Shown piece after piece: positions 61,840-64,000 of a DNA stretch of 64,000 nt (positions are counted from its first letter, which is position 1; each line of letters begins with the position of its first letter). The position numbers were made by a program, and so were the translations under genes. Below the pieces are notes generated by a model, which ran no database searches, was not told the DNA's origin, and saw only the letters and a program-made list of their open reading frames with translations. This DNA comes from CBDDIP01 sp965229005 (lineage in GTDB: Bacteria > Actinomycetota > Acidimicrobiia > Acidimicrobiales > Ilumatobacteraceae): assembly GCA_965229005.1 (NCBI GenBank), contig CBDDIP010000002.1, positions 1 to 64,000 of the forward strand. Direction: 5' to 3'.

Positions 61840-62796
61840 ATGACGTCGACCTCCTCGCTGCGACACGAGCCGGTCACCGGACCGGCCGTGTGGACCGGTG
61901 AGGAGATCGGCGCGCGCCCCGAATCGTGGCGCGTCACGATGACCGCCGAGCACGTGGCCGAGCTGCTCGCCGGCGGCGAGCTCACCACGCTCGCGCCGGT
62001 GCTGCGCGGCATGGTCGACGAGCTGGTCGACGGGCGCGGCTTCGTGCTGATCCGTGGCGTGCCGGTCGATGGGCTCGACGAGGCGGAGCTCGAACGGATC
62101 TACTGGACGATCGGTCTGCACCTCGGCACACCGATCCCGCAGAACGACGCCGGGGATCTCCTCGTGCACGTTCGCGACGAGGGCCTCGACTTCGCCAACC
62201 CGGAGGTGCGGGCGTACCAGACGTCGGCGCGGCTCGACTACCACAGCGACTCCAGCGACGTGGTCGGTCTGCTCTGCGTCCGACCCGCTCGCGAAGGCGG
62301 CGTGTCCACCATCGTCAGCTCGGCTGCGGTGTTCAACGCCGCGCTGCAGCGCCGCCCGGATCTGGCCGACGAGCTGCTCGGTACGTGGTGGTGGGATCGA
62401 CGCAAGAAGGACCTGTCAGCGTCGTTCTTCCAACGGCGCATCTTCGCCGCCGACCACGGCGCGCTCGTCAGCTACTACGGCCGTGCACACATCGAATCGG
62501 CCACCCGCGGCGCCGAGGTCCCCGAGCTGACCTCGCGACAGGTCGAGGTGCTCGACCTGCTCGACGAGCTGGCCAACGATCCGGCGTTCGTGCTCAACAT
62601 GAGCTTCCAGCCCGGCGACATCCAGTTCCTCAACAACTACAAGGTCTGGCACGCGCGCACGCACTACATCGACCACGACGATCCGGCCCGCAAGCGCGAC
62701 CTGATCCGCCTGTGGCTGCGCGTCGCCGTCGACCTGAACCTGCCTCACGACTTCGCCGTCGGCGGGATCACGGCACGAACGGTGAACGCGCCGTGA
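61840..62796 (+). CDS. TauD/TfdA-type Fe(II)/2-oxoglutarate dioxygenase
   Basis: A 318-aa dioxygenase. The facial triad is His-x-Asp in LDYHSDSSDVV (about 132-134) and distal His in NYKVWHARTHY (about 270). FVLIRGVPVDGL early and RDLIRLWLRV late (2-oxoglutarate-binding Arg) fit the family, nearest in style to the clavaminate-synthase/GBBH-like branch. It likely hydroxylates an intermediate. It is 2 nt after hyuB and overlaps the synthetase by 4 nt. Confidence 0.87.
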   Translation: MTSTSSLRHEPVTGPAVWTGEEIGARPESWRVTMTAEHVAELLAGGELTTLAPVLRGMVDELVDGRGFVLIRGVPVDGLDEAELERIYWTIGLHLGTPIPQNDAGDLLVHVRDEGLDFANPEVRAYQTSARLDYHSDSSDVVGLLCVRPAREGGVSTIVSSAAVFNAALQRRPDLADELLGTWWWDRRKKDLSASFFQRRIFAADHGALVSYYGRAHIESATRGAEVPELTSRQVEVLDLLDELANDPAFVLNMSFQPGDIQFLNNYKVWHARTHYIDHDDPARKRDLIRLWLRVAVDLNLPHDFAVGGITARTVNAP

Positions 62797-64000
62797 CACC
62801 GACCGCCTTCGCCAGCACGTGGGACCGCTCGGTCGCTGCTCGCGGCGCCCACCCGTTCCTGCGCTTCGAGGCACCCGACGGCTCGGTCGCGGCGTGGACG
62901 TACGACGAGTTCGACGCGGTCGTGTGCCGCGCCGCGGGCGTGCTGGACGCGCACGGCGTTCGTGCCGGCAGCAGCGTGCACCTCGCGCTCACGAACTGCC
63001 CGGCCTTCGTCGCCGTGTGGTTGGCCACCAACCGCCTCGGCGCATGGATCGTGCCGTCGGATCCGATGGGCTCGGCCACCGAGCTGCACGGGCACATCGA
63101 ACGCACCGCTCCGATCATCGGCTTCTGCGCGACGACGCGCGCCGACGTGTACCGCGACGCCGCGGCCGGCTCGGCGCTGACCATCGTCGAGATCGACGAA
63201 GCCAGCAGCGACCGCTTGGTGATCGACGGCCCCGAGCACCACGGCCGCAACGCCGTCGACCCGCTCGCACGTGCCGCGGTGATGTTCACCTCCGGCACCA
63301 CCGGCCGGCCGAAGGGCGTCGAGATCACCCAGGCGAACTACGCGTTCACCGGGGCGACGATGGCCGCGGCCGCCGGGCTCGAGGCGGAGCACCGTCAACT
63401 CGTCGTGCTGCCGCTGTTCCACGCCAACGCGCAGTTCTACAGCTTCGCCAGTGCGATCTGGGCGGGCGCGTCGGTGGCCCTGATGCACACGTTCTCGGCC
63501 AGCGGGTTCCTGCGTCAGGTGGTCGCCCACGGCGCCACGCACGCGAGCTTGTTCGCCGCGCCGATGCGCATGATCCTCGCCCGCAGCGAACCGCCGGCGC
63601 GGCCCATCGGCCTGCAGCACTGCTGGTACGCGATGAACATCTCGCCCGACCAGCACGCCACGTTCACCGAGTGGCTCGGCTGTGCACCGCGCCAGCTCTA
63701 CGGGATGACCGAGACGGTGCCCGCCGTGCTCAGCGAACCCGCCGGCGACACCGTCCCCGGCACGATGGGCTTTGCCACGGGCGGGTGCCTGGTCGAGGTG
63801 GACGCCGCGACCGGCAACGTCGGCGAGATCCTCGTCGGCGGCGTGCGCGGTGAGACGCTGTTCGCCGGTTACCTCGACGATCCCGACACCACGGCCGCCA
63901 GCTTCCGCACGAGCGCCGACGGCAGCGAGTGGTTCCTCACCGGCGACCGCGCCATCCGCGATGCGGCCGGCCGGTTCTCCTTCGACGGCCGGCGCAGCGA
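62793..64000 (+). CDS. AMP-binding acyl-CoA synthetase (3' partial)
   Basis: The first 402 residues of an adenylate-forming enzyme: ATP-binding P-loop VMFTSGTTGRPKGVEIT (about 165-180), LPLFHANAQFY, QLYGMTETVPA and TGDRAIRD. It activates a carboxylate as acyl-AMP and then acyl-CoA; it probably channels the island's product into beta-oxidation-like metabolism. GTG 62793 overlaps the dioxygenase stop (GTGA). The C-terminal domain lies beyond the window. Confidence 0.93.
   Translation, partial: MTPTAFASTWDRSVAARGAHPFLRFEAPDGSVAAWTYDEFDAVVCRAAGVLDAHGVRAGSSVHLALTNCPAFVAVWLATNRLGAWIVPSDPMGSATELHGHIERTAPIIGFCATTRADVYRDAAAGSALTIVEIDEASSDRLVIDGPEHHGRNAVDPLARAAVMFTSGTTGRPKGVEITQANYAFTGATMAAAAGLEAEHRQLVVLPLFHANAQFYSFASAIWAGASVALMHTFSASGFLRQVVAHGATHASLFAAPMRMILARSEPPARPIGLQHCWYAMNISPDQHATFTEWLGCAPRQLYGMTETVPAVLSEPAGDTVPGTMGFATGGCLVEVDAATGNVGEILVGGVRGETLFAGYLDDPDTTAASFRTSADGSEWFLTGDRAIRDAAGRFSFDGRRS

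Overview
The window is about 64 kb of very GC-rich, gene-dense DNA from a chromosome. Codon usage is strongly GC-biased. GTG and TTG starts are frequent, 1-4 nt ATGA/GTGA/TGATG overlaps are common, and several promoters lie so close to the start codon that the mRNA would be leaderless. SARP/BTAD, 13E12 (DUF222-HNH) and F420-type PPOX proteins are also present. Together these point to an actinobacterium, and the secreted-repeat protein and gene mix suggest the Acidimicrobiia (Ilumatobacter-like). That lineage call is inference. I see no tRNA or rRNA gene, CRISPR array, transposase or integrase.

1-6.3 kb is housekeeping and signalling: an FtsH-like AAA+ ATPase cut by the window edge and apparently frame-disrupted, an ArfB-type ribosome-rescue hydrolase, a LarA-like protein, pyrE, a GGDEF-EAL protein, a TesB thioesterase and a small orphan. 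6.4-18.4 kb is an elaborate potassium locus. The leftward operon reads DUF4118 membrane protein, 53-aa membrane protein, kdpF, kdpA, kdpB, kdpC, kdpD and a kdpE that is only a receiver domain. Facing it is a second complete kdpD-kdpE pair followed by an S66 peptidase. A Kup transporter lies at 36.5-38.4 kb.

19-41 kb holds a 13E12 protein, a purA-purB-hydrolase operon, a HisD paralogue with altered metal ligands, a NUDIX hydrolase, a large secreted repeat protein, and a divergent STAND-TPR-SARP regulator whose likely operator lies in their shared promoter. It then carries a MarR-controlled DrrAB-type ABC exporter, a thioesterase, an F420/flavin PPOX protein, an MFS transporter, kup and clpB. 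41-47.5 kb contains a CAP-domain envelope protein and the urease cluster ureABCFG-(palindromic element)-ureD, without ureE, followed by an acetamidase/formamidase, so urea and amides can both feed ammonia.

47.5-51.5 kb is mixed (orphans, DUF427, an HSL-type esterase, an EamA transporter with a divergent MarR regulator). 51.5-64 kb is the most novel part: a divergent, probably co-regulated catabolic island. The leftward arm is VOC protein, amidohydrolase, enolase-superfamily enzyme, PhnZ-like HD oxygenase, FadR-type regulator and SRPBCC protein. The rightward arm is VOC protein, FadR-type regulator, cupin, HyuA, HyuB, TauD-type dioxygenase and acyl-CoA synthetase, which runs off the window. 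Two matched FadR-type palindromes sit on the two divergent promoters. The substrate is unknown.
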